A stretch of DNA of 64,000 nucleotides from Phoebastria nigripes (taxonomy: Eukaryota; Chordata; Aves; Procellariiformes; Diomedeidae), in the NCBI GenBank assembly GCA_035582835.1, contig JAYKAV010000489.1:912580-976579 (forward strand), written 5' to 3'. Under the pieces are notes generated by a model that was not told the origin of the DNA, did no database searches, and saw nothing but the letters and a program-made list of their open reading frames with translations. Position numbers and translations under genes: made by a program. Shown here in pieces: positions 37,301 to 47,600 of this stretch. Every line of letters starts with the position of its first letter. Positions within the stretch are counted from its first letter, which is position 1.

Positions 37301-37393
37301 AGGAACCGGCAGCGGGTGCAGGAGCTGCGGCAGATGGCCTTCGGGCGCCGGGTGGGGGCCGCCAAGAAGGGCAAGCTGCGGAAGAGGGTGTAG
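31363..37393 (+). CDS. DDX54: DDX54, DEAD-box ATP-dependent RNA helicase 54
   Basis: DDX54 (yeast Dbp10) is a nucleolar helicase for large-subunit rRNA maturation; the vertebrate protein also represses nuclear receptors. Twenty coding exons give 824 aa (human 881): 31363-31404, 31813-31945, 32032-32102, 32185-32370, 32480-32529, 32649-32690, 32956-33051, 33211-33332, 33551-33612, 33758-33889, 34231-34441, 34908-35042, 35385-35606, 35695-35768, 35868-36071, 36242-36387, 36455-36568, 36657-36761, 36974-37077, 37170-37393. All junctions keep frame. Motifs: Q motif [16 protein letters not shown] (97-104), Ia PTREL (130-134), Ib TPGR (179-182), II DEAD (203-206), III SAT (234-236), V ARGLD (355-359), [13 protein letters not shown] (380-390). 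The C-terminus is Lys/Arg-rich with acidic stretches, ending GKLRKRV. All catalytic residues are intact. Intron 10 uses a GC donor. Confidence 0.97.
31440..31730 (+). repeat. Minisatellite in DDX54 intron 1
   Basis: Degenerate tandem units built from GTGCCCGGTCCCCATGTGCC and GGTGTCCCC blocks fill most of the 408-bp first intron. They generate long open frames on both strands (repeated PVCPVPM-like and [14 protein letters not shown] peptides), which are artefacts of the repeat. Confidence 0.85.
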
Positions 37394-37455
37394 GGGAGGG
37401 GGCTGTGCCCCAGTAGCTTCCCCCCACACCTGGGCTGGGTGCCGGTGAAGGAGAC

Positions 37456-37461
37456 ATTAAA
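37456..37461 (+). terminator. DDX54: DDX54 polyadenylation signal
   Basis: ATTAAA lies 63 bp after the DDX54 stop, followed by a GT-rich stretch. This would give a very short 3'UTR. CFAP73 converges from the other side with its stop at 37938. Confidence 0.7.
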
Positions 37462-37937
37462 TATTTGGCTGGTTTTGCATCCTGATTCCTCTTTGTCCTT
37501 ACCATGAGCATGGTGCCTGGGGTAATTCCTCCCCCCTTGGGGCCACCCCCAGGTGCAGTCCTAAAACAACCAGGTGCTGCAGGTCCACAGCTGGGTTCTA
37601 TTTTGACAGGAGACACCTTCAGAGGTACCAACAGCCTGAACACGAGCACCAGCTCCCCCTTCCTCTGCGGCAGCCGGGTCCCACTGCCTGGGGTGCCCCT
37701 TGCAGGAGGGTACCCCAGGGGGTCAGGCTCTGCCCTGGGTGCCCTGGCCCCTGCCCCGATGCGGTGCTATCCCAGTGTGCCTGTGCCGCTGCCATCCCTG
37801 TTGCCTTTCGTTGTGGGAGTTCCCAGACTTGTCAGGGAGCGACCTCCATCCCCAGGGAGGTGCCGGGGGTCCTGCGGCTCCATGCTGGCTATGGCAGCCT
37901 CTCCCCAGCCCCGGGAGCAGGCGGTTGTCCCCGAGGG

Positions 37938-40392
37938 CTATTCCTGGCTTGGAGGCACCCTGGCAGCCCCGTGGCGCAGTGGGTGGATGCTGGTGGCTGC
38001 AGGCAAGCGTGGGACACGTGGCCCCGGCTGCCTGGGGCGCAGCTCGGCGCAGATGGCAGCCAGGTCCTGCATGCAGAGCAGCACCTGCAGAGACGGGAGC
38101 CTGATGCCACAGCCATCCGGGGACATGAATGTCCCTATGTCCCCCTCAGCCCCGCTGCCCAGGGGAGAGGGCTGCGCTGACCGTGTCCAGCTGCGCCTCG
38201 GTGTCCTCCAGGGCCACGTCCGCGGGGACCTTGAGCCGCGCGGTGGCGAGCTGGAAGAGGTTCAGCACTGCCAGCTTGACCTGCCCCAGCAGCAGGGTCT
38301 TCTGGGCAGCTGTGCTCTGGACGTGGGCCCAGCAGGACTCCTGGGGGGACAGAGCGACAGAGAGCCCTAGGCTCCCCCCCCAGCCACTGCCCTGTGTCCC
38401 CTGCACCCCCCCGGCCAGGACAGGGGGACCCAGGAGTCCTGGCTGTGTACCCCCCCATGCACAGTTGCTGATGATGCTTTCTGGACACGTGGGGACCCCC
38501 AGCTCAGCCCAGGGGGTGCCGCCCAGCTTACCACCACCACTGTGTTGGGCATCTCCCCTCTGCAGCACGCTTGGGGTCCATACTGCTGCCCCTTTCCCTG
38601 CGGGGGGGTCCTTGGGCACCCCATGACCCCCCTTACCCCCTGGAGCACGTCATGGCGGGCAGCCTCCAGGTGTGCACGGAGCTGGGTCAGCTCGTCGTTG
38701 GTGCGCAGGAGCTCGCTGCTGGCCTCCTCCTGGTACTGCTGGAGCCGTGCCCAGCCCTGGGCCAGCCGCTCCTGCCTGGCTTCTGCCTCTTGTGCCAGGG
38801 CTGCCCGCGCCCCCACCAGCACCCCAAAATGGGCCAGCATGGCCAGGACATCCTGGAACTGGGCAGCGGGAGGGGGCTGAGAGGCTGCAGGGGCTGCTGC
38901 CCTGGATGGGGTTGGCCCCCCGCAAGGGGCTTGGGGACATGCAGGGTGGCACCGCAGGACGGGGACCCCACACTCACCTGCCCCGTCCTGGCCAGCACGC
39001 CCCGCAGATAGTCACCGAAGCCACGGAGGCTCCGCAGGCGCCGGGCCAGGTGCTCCCTGCGCTGTAGCAGCCCCGTGAGCTCCTGGCGCAGACGGGCAGC
39101 CTCAGCACCCTGCCCTGCTGCCCGCACCCGCTCCTCGTCTGCCCGCCGCAGTGCCCGCTCCTGCCTCGCCGCCGAAGCCTGCAGTGTGGGGACGGGGTCA
39201 GCAAGGCCCCAATGGCCAGCCCAGCCCCAGCCCCCACCCTGGCACCTTGAGGAAGGTGTCGAATTTGAGGACAACATCCCGGAGCTGGTCTTTCCGCTGG
39301 CCCAGCTGCTGCCAGCGCTGCTCCAGGCGCTCCATCCTCTGCCGAAACTCCTGCGGGACCACCGGGTGCTGAGAGCATCGCCCCGTGCCAGAGTGCCGGG
39401 GAGGGAGACGAGCGCCAGCCCATGAACAGCTGGGGATGTGCCCGCCGGCTGCTTGTATCCCATGGCATGCCACAGCCAGGGCTGCAGCCCCCAGGGAGGG
39501 GACGGGGGCCGCCCTTACCTCCCGCTGGCTCTGCAGCGCCCGCTCCACCTCTACCACCTCCCGCCTCTTCAGCAGCAAGCGCGTGGAGGGCAGCAGCGCG
39601 GCAGCATCCCACGCCAGCACTGTCCTGCCACGGGTCACGTGGAGCTCATTGTGGCCGGGTGGGGAGAGCCCAGGCAGGGTCACCCACCACCATGGCACGA
39701 CCAGGAGCCCTCCAGGGACCACCGCGGCCTGCCGAGGCTCAGCGCAGGGAGCCTGGCCTGCTCTCCCATCACCCACCCTCACTCCTGCCCATCCCTCCCG
39801 CTTCAGCCTCCCCCTGCTCGGAGACCCCCAAGCACCACCACAGCGTCCCAGGGAAAGAACAAGTCATGGCACAACCTCAGCTTTCTGATTAGACCCCAGG
39901 GAATCCTCTGCCTCCCCAGCAGGGCAACAGGCTCTGCAGCTCCCCGTTTCCAAGGGTGGCAGCAGGAGCTCTGCTGCCGGGGGGGACCCATGTGAAAGCC
40001 ACCCGGGAGCGTGTCGGGCAGCACGTGGGCACTCAAGTGACCTGGCATCTCTGGATGGGGTGCAGGCGGAGATGGAGCCCCGACACTTACCAGGGTGCCC
40101 TTTCCTCCCTGGGTGCCCCGGCTGGGGACACACCACAGCCCGCTGCCTGGGGACCCAGCACCCATCCAGTGACACCCACCCTGGCAGTGTCACCCTGGGG
40201 ACCCAGCGCCGGGGACGCGGGATGTGCTGGCCCAGTTGCCGAGCCCTTGCTTGCCTCCAGCCAGCAGCACCCGCTGTGGGAGCCGGGTGGGCAGCTGCCC
40301 GTCCCGTGGGGAGGACGGGGGGATCTCACTCACTGCAGCTGCAGCTTGTCCCGGAAAGCCGTGCGCAAATACTCCTCCAGGTCGAAGGCCAT
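37938..40392 (-). CDS. CFAP73: CFAP73, cilia and flagella associated protein 73
   Basis: CFAP73 (FAP73/CCDC42B) forms, with CFAP100, the MIA complex that regulates inner dynein arms on the axoneme. Seven coding exons give about 332 aa: 40334-40392 (MAFDLEEYLRTAFRDKLQL), 39519-39624, 39246-39350, 38978-39178, 38637-38858, 38182-38340, 37938-38084. Every junction is in frame with GT-AG ends. The protein is coiled coil almost throughout, rich in Glu, Gln, Arg and Leu (RREVVEVERALQSQRE; FRQRMERLEQRWQQLGQRK). Identification rests on this DUF4200-like pattern and on its place next to DDX54, as in mammals. The last exon is least sure: after MQDLAAICAELRP the tail is not recognisable. No AATAAA was seen between its stop and DDX54, so the 3' ends may overlap. 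Confidence 0.85.
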
Positions 40393-40476
40393 CTCACCCG
40401 GTGTCTCCTCCTCGCCGAGGGGCCGGCACGGAGGAGCTGGGACGTGGGGCAGCCGAGATGGCGGCAGCACAACACT

Positions 40477-40490
40477 GTTGCCAGGGGCAG
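40477..40490 (-). promoter_or_regulatory. CFAP73: Candidate X-box of CFAP73
   Basis: On the minus strand CTGCCCCTGGCAAC matches the palindromic X-box GTTGCCATGGCAAC at 10 of 14 positions. The TGGCAAC half is perfect and the left half weak. It lies about 85 bp upstream of the CFAP73 ATG, the usual distance for RFX control of ciliary genes. Confidence 0.45.
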
Positions 40491-40639
40491 CCGGAGGCTC
40501 CCGCAGCTCCCTGGGATTTTCCCAGCACGGCTCTGCGCATCGCCCGCGAGGGCGGGGTGCTGGGGACTGCCCTGCTCCCCCGGGGCCCGTGCAGAGGCTC
40601 CTCAGGGACAGCTTGCAGGTCGGTCCCCTGGGGCTCTAG

Positions 40640-41450
40640 GGCCTCCCACCTGCACTCCAGTCCCCCCAGCCCTCGGACCCAGCTCCAGCACCTCAGAAAC
40701 CTCCGTTCAGGCTCCACGCCCCTTCAGAGACCGCTGCGCACAACTGGACCCCAACCACTGCCCCGCCAAGCGCTCAGGTCCCCCCCACCCCATACTCCCT
40801 CAGCTCTCCTCCATCTCACACTGTTCTTACCCACATCCCAGGGACAGCTCGGACCCCGCCACTTCACCCACAGTGCATACGCTGCTCCTCTCCGCGTGCC
40901 CCAGGAGTGCCTCCTTTCCACTCCGTGTGCCATCAGATCCCCCTCGTTCCCCGTGTGTGTGCTCACGTCCCCCCGTTACCCTCCACACACACGCAGGTCC
41001 CCTGTGTGCACTCAATTCTCCATCACCCTCTACGCACTCTCTCACACCACTCCCCACTTTACGCAGTTTATTCCCCTGTTCCCCTCCTGCAGAGCCCTCC
41101 ACCCACCTCCACCTTCCGTTCCACCCCACCCTGCTCTGTTTGGCCATTCCCGTGCGTGTGCCGATCCCCTCCCTCCCCCTCCATGCAAACTCAGATCCCT
41201 CCCTGCTCCCCTCTGAACACACCGCTCCTCTGCGCTGCCCGCGGTGGGCCTTTTCAACCCCTCCGCTTACCCCCACAGGGTGCTCAGACTTGCTCTGTCC
41301 CTCCATCCCTTCCTGCATGCTCTGGCCCCTCTGCTACCCACCCCACAGCTCCCCTCCACGCCTGCCCTGATCCTCTCCATACAGACCCTGCTCCCCTTGT
41401 CCCCTCCCTGTACAAGTTCCCTCTGTGCTTTCCTTCACAGCCAGGATGTG
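40640..41450 (+). repeat. Pyrimidine-rich degenerate tandem repeat
   Basis: About 800 bp are overwhelmingly C/T on the plus strand, with recurring loosely related blocks such as CTCCCCTC, CACTCC, TCACACC and CCCCGTGTG separated by tens of bases. It yields long Pro/Ser/Leu open frames in several plus frames (over 400 codons in one). No frame has a domain and the frames overlap, so it is not coding. It lies between the CFAP73 start and the last VSIG10 exon. Confidence 0.65.
41067..41072 (-). terminator. VSIG10: Candidate VSIG10 polyadenylation signal
   Basis: AATAAA on the minus strand lies about 545 bp beyond the proposed VSIG10 stop at 41617. It is the nearest canonical hexamer I found downstream. 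Confidence 0.4.
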
Positions 41451-41616
41451 ATGGATCCTCAAAACCACACCACAAGGTACAGATTAACTCCTGACTTAGA
41501 TATGGAGCAACATTTCAGATGGACTTGGGGAAAAAACATTTATAACAAAAAAACAATTAAGCCTCCCTAGACTCAGCATCACCCATGTCCTGCCCATGCA
41601 CCAGTCGTTTCTTCTG

Positions 41617-44600
41617 TTATCCCGGCACCACTGCAGCCCCGCGGTGACTTTCTCCATCAGGCTCCCCGCAACCCCAGCACCGCTCATGGTGACTAGGCCA
41701 GAATCCCGTACTGGTATTTGAGTCCATCACAGGCATCAAGATGAGCGGGCTACTGGGACCCACTTCCCAAGCTCTGCCTGCGCTTAGTGCCACCTTGTTA
41801 AAAAGGACACCTGAGACAAAGAGGAACATGAAAAGAGGAGAGAAGAAATGGAAAAACATGGCTGGGGAAGGACAGAGTGAAAGCTGGGGAAGGGGTGAGT
41901 GGAGAAAGAAGTGGGGATGCTCTGACCGAACCAGCCCGCTGCAGGACACTAACGGCCTGCGCTCAGCCACACGGCAACGAGGACATGCTTGATGCTGGGC
42001 GTCCAGCCGGAGCTCTGTGTGCTTCTGCAAGAAGGGGTGGAAACTATGTGCCTTGCGTCTCTTCTCCCCTCGTTTCCTGCAGAGAGACCCCACTGTGCTG
42101 CTCGCCATCGTCACCTACGCAGGGCACAGAGCAGCAGCATCTTAGCAAGAGCCAACAAGCCAGACAACAGGAATTCCTCCCTCCCCGGCAGCTGCTCCTG
42201 GAAGACCCACAGCTTTGCTGGAAAGCAGGCAGCTCCTGCCCCAAAACTCAGCCAGCGGGCAGGCACCAGGGCTCACCTTCCGTAAGGCAGTTGAGGTAAG
42301 CAGCCTGGACGCTGTTCCCATTGACCAGCGCCATCGCCTCGTGCTTGGTGGAGCTGCTCGTGGTCTCCTCTTCCCCCTTCCCCTCATCATCATCTTCTGA
42401 GTCCACCAGCACTAAGACATCACTCGAGTCCTGATTCCTGTGAACAGCAGAGCAAGCAGAAGTGGGCAGAAAGGCTGAGGACTGCCTATCCTGACCCCTC
42501 CCTCCAGCCTGTGCCTCCCCTGGCTTTGACAACCTCTACACCAAAATGACCGATTTTGATGGACTCTTCCAATCCTGCACTAACCATGTTTGAAGAACAG
42601 CTGGTTTCAAACCCTGCTGGCAGCAACACCACCAATGGCATTCTGCACTGCTTCCCATTCATCTTCCAAAGTCCTCCAACTGTTTCACGAATACTCATGT
42701 ACTAAACTGCATGAGCCCCTCCCGAGAGGAGTTATTCTCCCCTCCTGTACAGATGGGGAACTGGAGGCACCCAGAGTAGTCTTCCCATGCCGCAGCACCA
42801 CAGCTGTGGGATCAGAACCAACAGGGGCAAGGGAAGGGGGCAGGGCCAGGAGGGGTGCGAGCAGCAAGCTGAGAAGAAATCTGGTACACCTGAACCCCAA
42901 GAAGGGACCTGTTCATGCACAGCTATCAGACACGCTTCCTGAGGGGGGAAGGACATGGGCACACACCGACACGGAGCGGCAGAAGATCGCCATTTCTATT
43001 TACTCTCTAAGTCTTCGGGCTCACCTGCACCAAGGAGCAGCTCCCCTGCACAGCCTCCTCCCACACTAATGGGTGCCTTGCCAGCACCATCCCTGCGCAT
43101 CCCAAAGTGATGCCACTCCTGCTCTGATGCCAAGTGCTCCCCTCTCTCCCCGCCCTCCTCCTCCCTCACCCACACCAAGTCTCACTCATCCCCACCGTCC
43201 CCTTCCCGCGAGAGGCACAGCTCCCACCTAAGAACAGCTTTGCTCTGGGGACAGCTCCTGCCTCGGAGGTGGATTCCCCACCCTACAGGGAGATCACCTC
43301 TGCCAGGAGGCGGACTGGTGAGGGCACGCAGGACTGGGCTGAGGAGAATCAACACTCACCTGAATGCAGCACCTGAATGGGAGAGAAGGGAAGGGAAAAG
43401 ACAGTGTTAGAAATCGGCCCCAGAGCAGTCCCTTGGGCAGTGTGCTGCTGGTTTTACTGTACAACCCCTGCCAATTCTGCCTGCAGTAGGATGGTCTCAT
43501 TTGTAGGCATGGACATGAAGGTGACCTGCCCACATACGCAACGAGAGCACCAGAAAGGTCACAAGGAAAGGGGAGAAGGCCCATCACAGTACAGCTCCCT
43601 GGAGAAGGCGAGGGGAGGGTGCCTGAAGCACTCAGCTGGGGAAGGGCCTTGTGTTTCCAACCCATCTGCCTCCAGGGCTGACAGAGTTTTGACCAGGAGC
43701 AGGATGAGGCCCAAGGGCTGGGGTGATCATCACAGCACACCAGAAGGGACAAGCAGGTTAGGGATAAAACCAGGCCACCCCAGGAAGGAGTAACCCCCTC
43801 CCTGCCTTATGCAGAGGAGAGCTCCTACCTCTCAGGCACAGGAGGGGACTGTAGTACAAGACAACTCCGGTGACGGTGAGAATAGCCAGCAGGGACAGGA
43901 CCACCACTGCACCCACAACCCCAACGATGTTCACCGGCTCTGCGGAGACAAGAGGAGACACAGGAGGCCAGCTTGTCACCGGGACACGGATGGATGAGGA
44001 AATCTCAGTGCAAGCAATAGAGCACGTCCCAGTGCCATCTCAGCTCCCATTTCCCACCATTGCAACAGTCCCACCAGCACAAGGGGTGAGAGTTTCAGGC
44101 ACTCATGCTTCATTGATATGGAAAACACCACAGCAAGGCCATTTTTGTGCCCACGTGCATTTAGTGAAAGCAAATCAACCCCTGCCTGTTGCACCTTGAG
44201 CAGCTTGAGCCTTGGAGGTGCTCCTCTGTGCCCACAACCTACAGGAGGGACCAAGGATGCTCCTCTCTCAGGCCCATTATGCTGAGGCGAGGGGAATCAG
44301 GCCTTTCCACCCTGGGATGAAGGGAGCCAGTCCTGCATCTACACTTGCCGCAAGAGTATGGGAAGTGTCAACAGGCAAAGAAGGCTCTTAGTGGCAACTG
44401 GAGCCCCTTAGGGACTCGCCAATGGCCCCTGTGAACTGGGTCCCTGACTCCTCACTCCCTGCCACAGCAACCACAGGCAGCCCCACTCACGCTTCACTGT
44501 CAGGCAGACGAACAACTCCCTCAGCCCCACGGGGTTCTGTGCCTTGCAGACGTAACAGCCCCCATCGGTGTCCTGGGAGCAGTTCTGGATGGTGAGCCGG

Positions 44601-47600
44601 GACACGTTGCCCTCCTGGGCGATGAGGTACCTCCCTCCGGGTTGGATCTCCACCTCCGGCTGGGTGATGCCCCGCAGCCAGGTAAGCCTCGCTGCCGGGG
44701 TGCTCTCGGTCACACGGCATGTCAGGGTCACATTGTCACCCACAAAGCAGGTCTTCGGGGGCTCTGATTCCAGTGAAGGGATTTCTGAACAGCGCAAGGA
44801 GAAAAAAAAAGAAAAAGAAAAGAGTCAGGGAGGGAATGGACGAGTTTAACATAACAAGCAATCAGCCATCTGACTGATTAATAATCATCAACAGAAGGAA
44901 GTCAGACAGGAGTCTGGGACTTGAGCACTGTGGGTCTGGCATTCAGCTCACTCACGGGACTTCAGCAGCCTTCCAAGGAGCGATCCGAGCAACTTTCACA
45001 TTGCTCAGTCCTTTTTTTGACACCTGTCTTTATATCCCCAGGGAAGAACAGTCAGAGGGTAGCCAGTAGGAAGATGGCAGAGAGAAGAAAGGCAACCCAG
45101 GAATTTTCCTTGGGATCAGCAGAGCTCTTCTGTAGCCCTTACAACCCTTGGAGGATAAATACAGCTCAAGTTTTCAAAAGGCACTTTAGTCAGACCCCTT
45201 AGATGCTTGAAGGGGGCCTGGGGGCACGCACAACCCTTCTGCTCTAAACCCAGACCTGCCAAACTTAATCTCAAGATGAGCAAGGCACTAAAACTGCCCC
45301 TCACTTTCACACAGGCACGAGTGCTTGCACAGGGGAAAAGCTTGGTGCAGGGAGATTTGTCGGCCCCTGAAGATGTACCCAAAACACAACTCACCTGCAA
45401 CTATGCCATGATGGATCTCAGCTGCAGGACTTCTGTGCTTTGTGCAGTCACCTCTGCACAAGCCAAGCCCTGCCACGCTGCCTCGTTAGCATCTCCCCCT
45501 GCGGCAAGCGCCTGCAAGCCTGGCTTGCCTGACCACTGCCTTAGTGCTCTGGAGGGCAGAGAATGACGAGGGTTCCTGTCTCCCCCACCATTAGCAGGCT
45601 CATTAATAGTTAATAAGGTAGGCAAGTCAACTCACTTATCTCCACAGTGCATGCAGGCTCCTCCTGCTTGACAACATGGCTCCCAACACACTTGAACACT
45701 TTGCGGTGGGAGAGGTGGGAGCTGTTCAGCGTTTCCACGTGGGTGTCCGAGGAGCTCATGGAGCTGATGACCCAGCTTGAGTTCTCCAGATCACGCCCCT
45801 CTTCTCTCCAGTGCAGGGTGGGGTGGGGATACCCCCCGGGCCAGCTGCAAAACAGCTGCAGCATCAGCCCCGACAAGGAGGTCTCAGCCCAGCACTTTGG
45901 GGTTGACTGTGGTGGATCTATCAGCAAGAACAGCACATGGTCAGAAACACTTCCAGCTCACAGCTCTCGGGGCTGGAATCCCCGCAAGTGCCCATGTTTG
46001 CCATCATTGCCCTTGAAAATCTTCCTAGTTCCCCTGCCTATCTTGCTCCCTGACCTGTGTCCCACAGCCCCAGGGGAGCACAACTCTGAATGACAGCCAA
46101 CAGGGACCAAGCAGGGGGCTGTCACAGCAACCACAGCCAAGCCTTGAGGGACTAATGCACAGGGAGGAAAAAAATAATTGCCACAGCTTTATCCAGTGGA
46201 GACGAGATAAGCATCTAAAAACGCAGCGGGAGAACAAAATCTCCACACTGCCCTTGGTCCTCAAGCCACAGCTACAAGGTGACACCGATTCACACTACTT
46301 GAGAACAAGGCTCTGCCTCTCCCCGTCACTGATACAAGCACTCGGATTTCCCAAGGGAACATGGAAAGCATCAGGGCTCTTGCCCAGGGACAAGTAACCA
46401 GCTTCTCAGAGCCACCAGCTCAAAGCTGGAGCACTTCCCCAGCAAGCCCAGCAGGCCGTTGAAGGAGGAGGCTGTTCCTAGTGTACGAGATGCTCTGCCC
46501 ACAGGGAGTCCTGGTGACTCCAGCTCGTGGGGTCAGGGCCACAGATACATGCCACTGAAGCCAAACCAGGCGTGCTCTGCTCCTTCCCGGCACTGCTGTC
46601 ACTGCCATGTGGGGCCAGACGGTATTACTCAGCCACGCACCACACTCTGTGTCCACACCACGCTGCAGCAGTGGGGACAAACTCCAGCAAAGAACACAGG
46701 TAGGGTAAGTCACCACTGGCCTCATGCCAGGGCCACTTGGTAACCACCACGACTGTGTTTGTTATTTAAATACAGAAACAACAACATGATGGCAGGAGGG
46801 GGTCAGAAGCCAATAGAAACCCAAGAGCAATCCCTTCAGGCAGAGCGGGGCTCGTGTTTCATGCAGTACGAGTTCCTGCCTCTCTCCCATCAGCTGGTTT
46901 CACACACACACACCCCCATGCACAGATACACACACATGTTCGTTTAACAGCCATAGGGGTTCTGGACTCTGATCCAGGCAGAATTAACACACTGTGCCCC
47001 TGTGGCTGGCTTGCCTAATCCAATGCTGAACAAGACCCCACCGAGAGATCAGACACTGCCAAAGCAAGCCCCACACAAGAGGTGTCAAAGGGATGCCTGA
47101 TGTTTATTTTGCTTTCAAATGACATGCGTTAAAAAAAAAAAAACATCATGGCAAAACCCCATGTGAGCTACAAGAACATACCTTCTCGGGGCTTGGCTTT
47201 CCAGGAACTACATACACACATCTCATATGATCTTTGAAACCACCCAGCTCTGGCAAGAAAGTTCTCTACAACACTTCCTCTGTCCCAGCTCTGAGGAGGT
47301 CTCATAACTGATCCCGAATCCTGGCTGTGGTTAATATGAGCAACCTGCCAGCCTGAATCACCAGAAACTGCCCAGCGTCGAGAGGCAGACACAGCCCTTC
47401 CATTTGTGCAGCCAGAGAGCTGCACTTTTTGTGCTGGTTCCAGGAACCTGCCTCCTGAAGCCATCAGCTTTACATCCTGAACTCCCAAGTTCTCCCAGTA
47501 CAACTCTGCTCTTCTGCCAAAATGCTAACGGGAGATGTGTTCCCAAAATGTTAAAAACCCAGAAACCTAAAAACCTCCCACCCTCTGCAACCAAAAAAAC

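Noticed and set aside
40060..41370. A plus-strand open frame of about 436 codons
   Set aside because: Produced by the pyrimidine-rich repeat; all three plus frames are long and low in complexity, and the strand opposes the CFAP73 exons.
41690..41725. DGLKYQYGILA-stop as the VSIG10 C-terminus
   Set aside because: No acceptor places this frame in phase after exon 7: an in-frame TAG lies just upstream and no AG follows it. Kept only as an open question.
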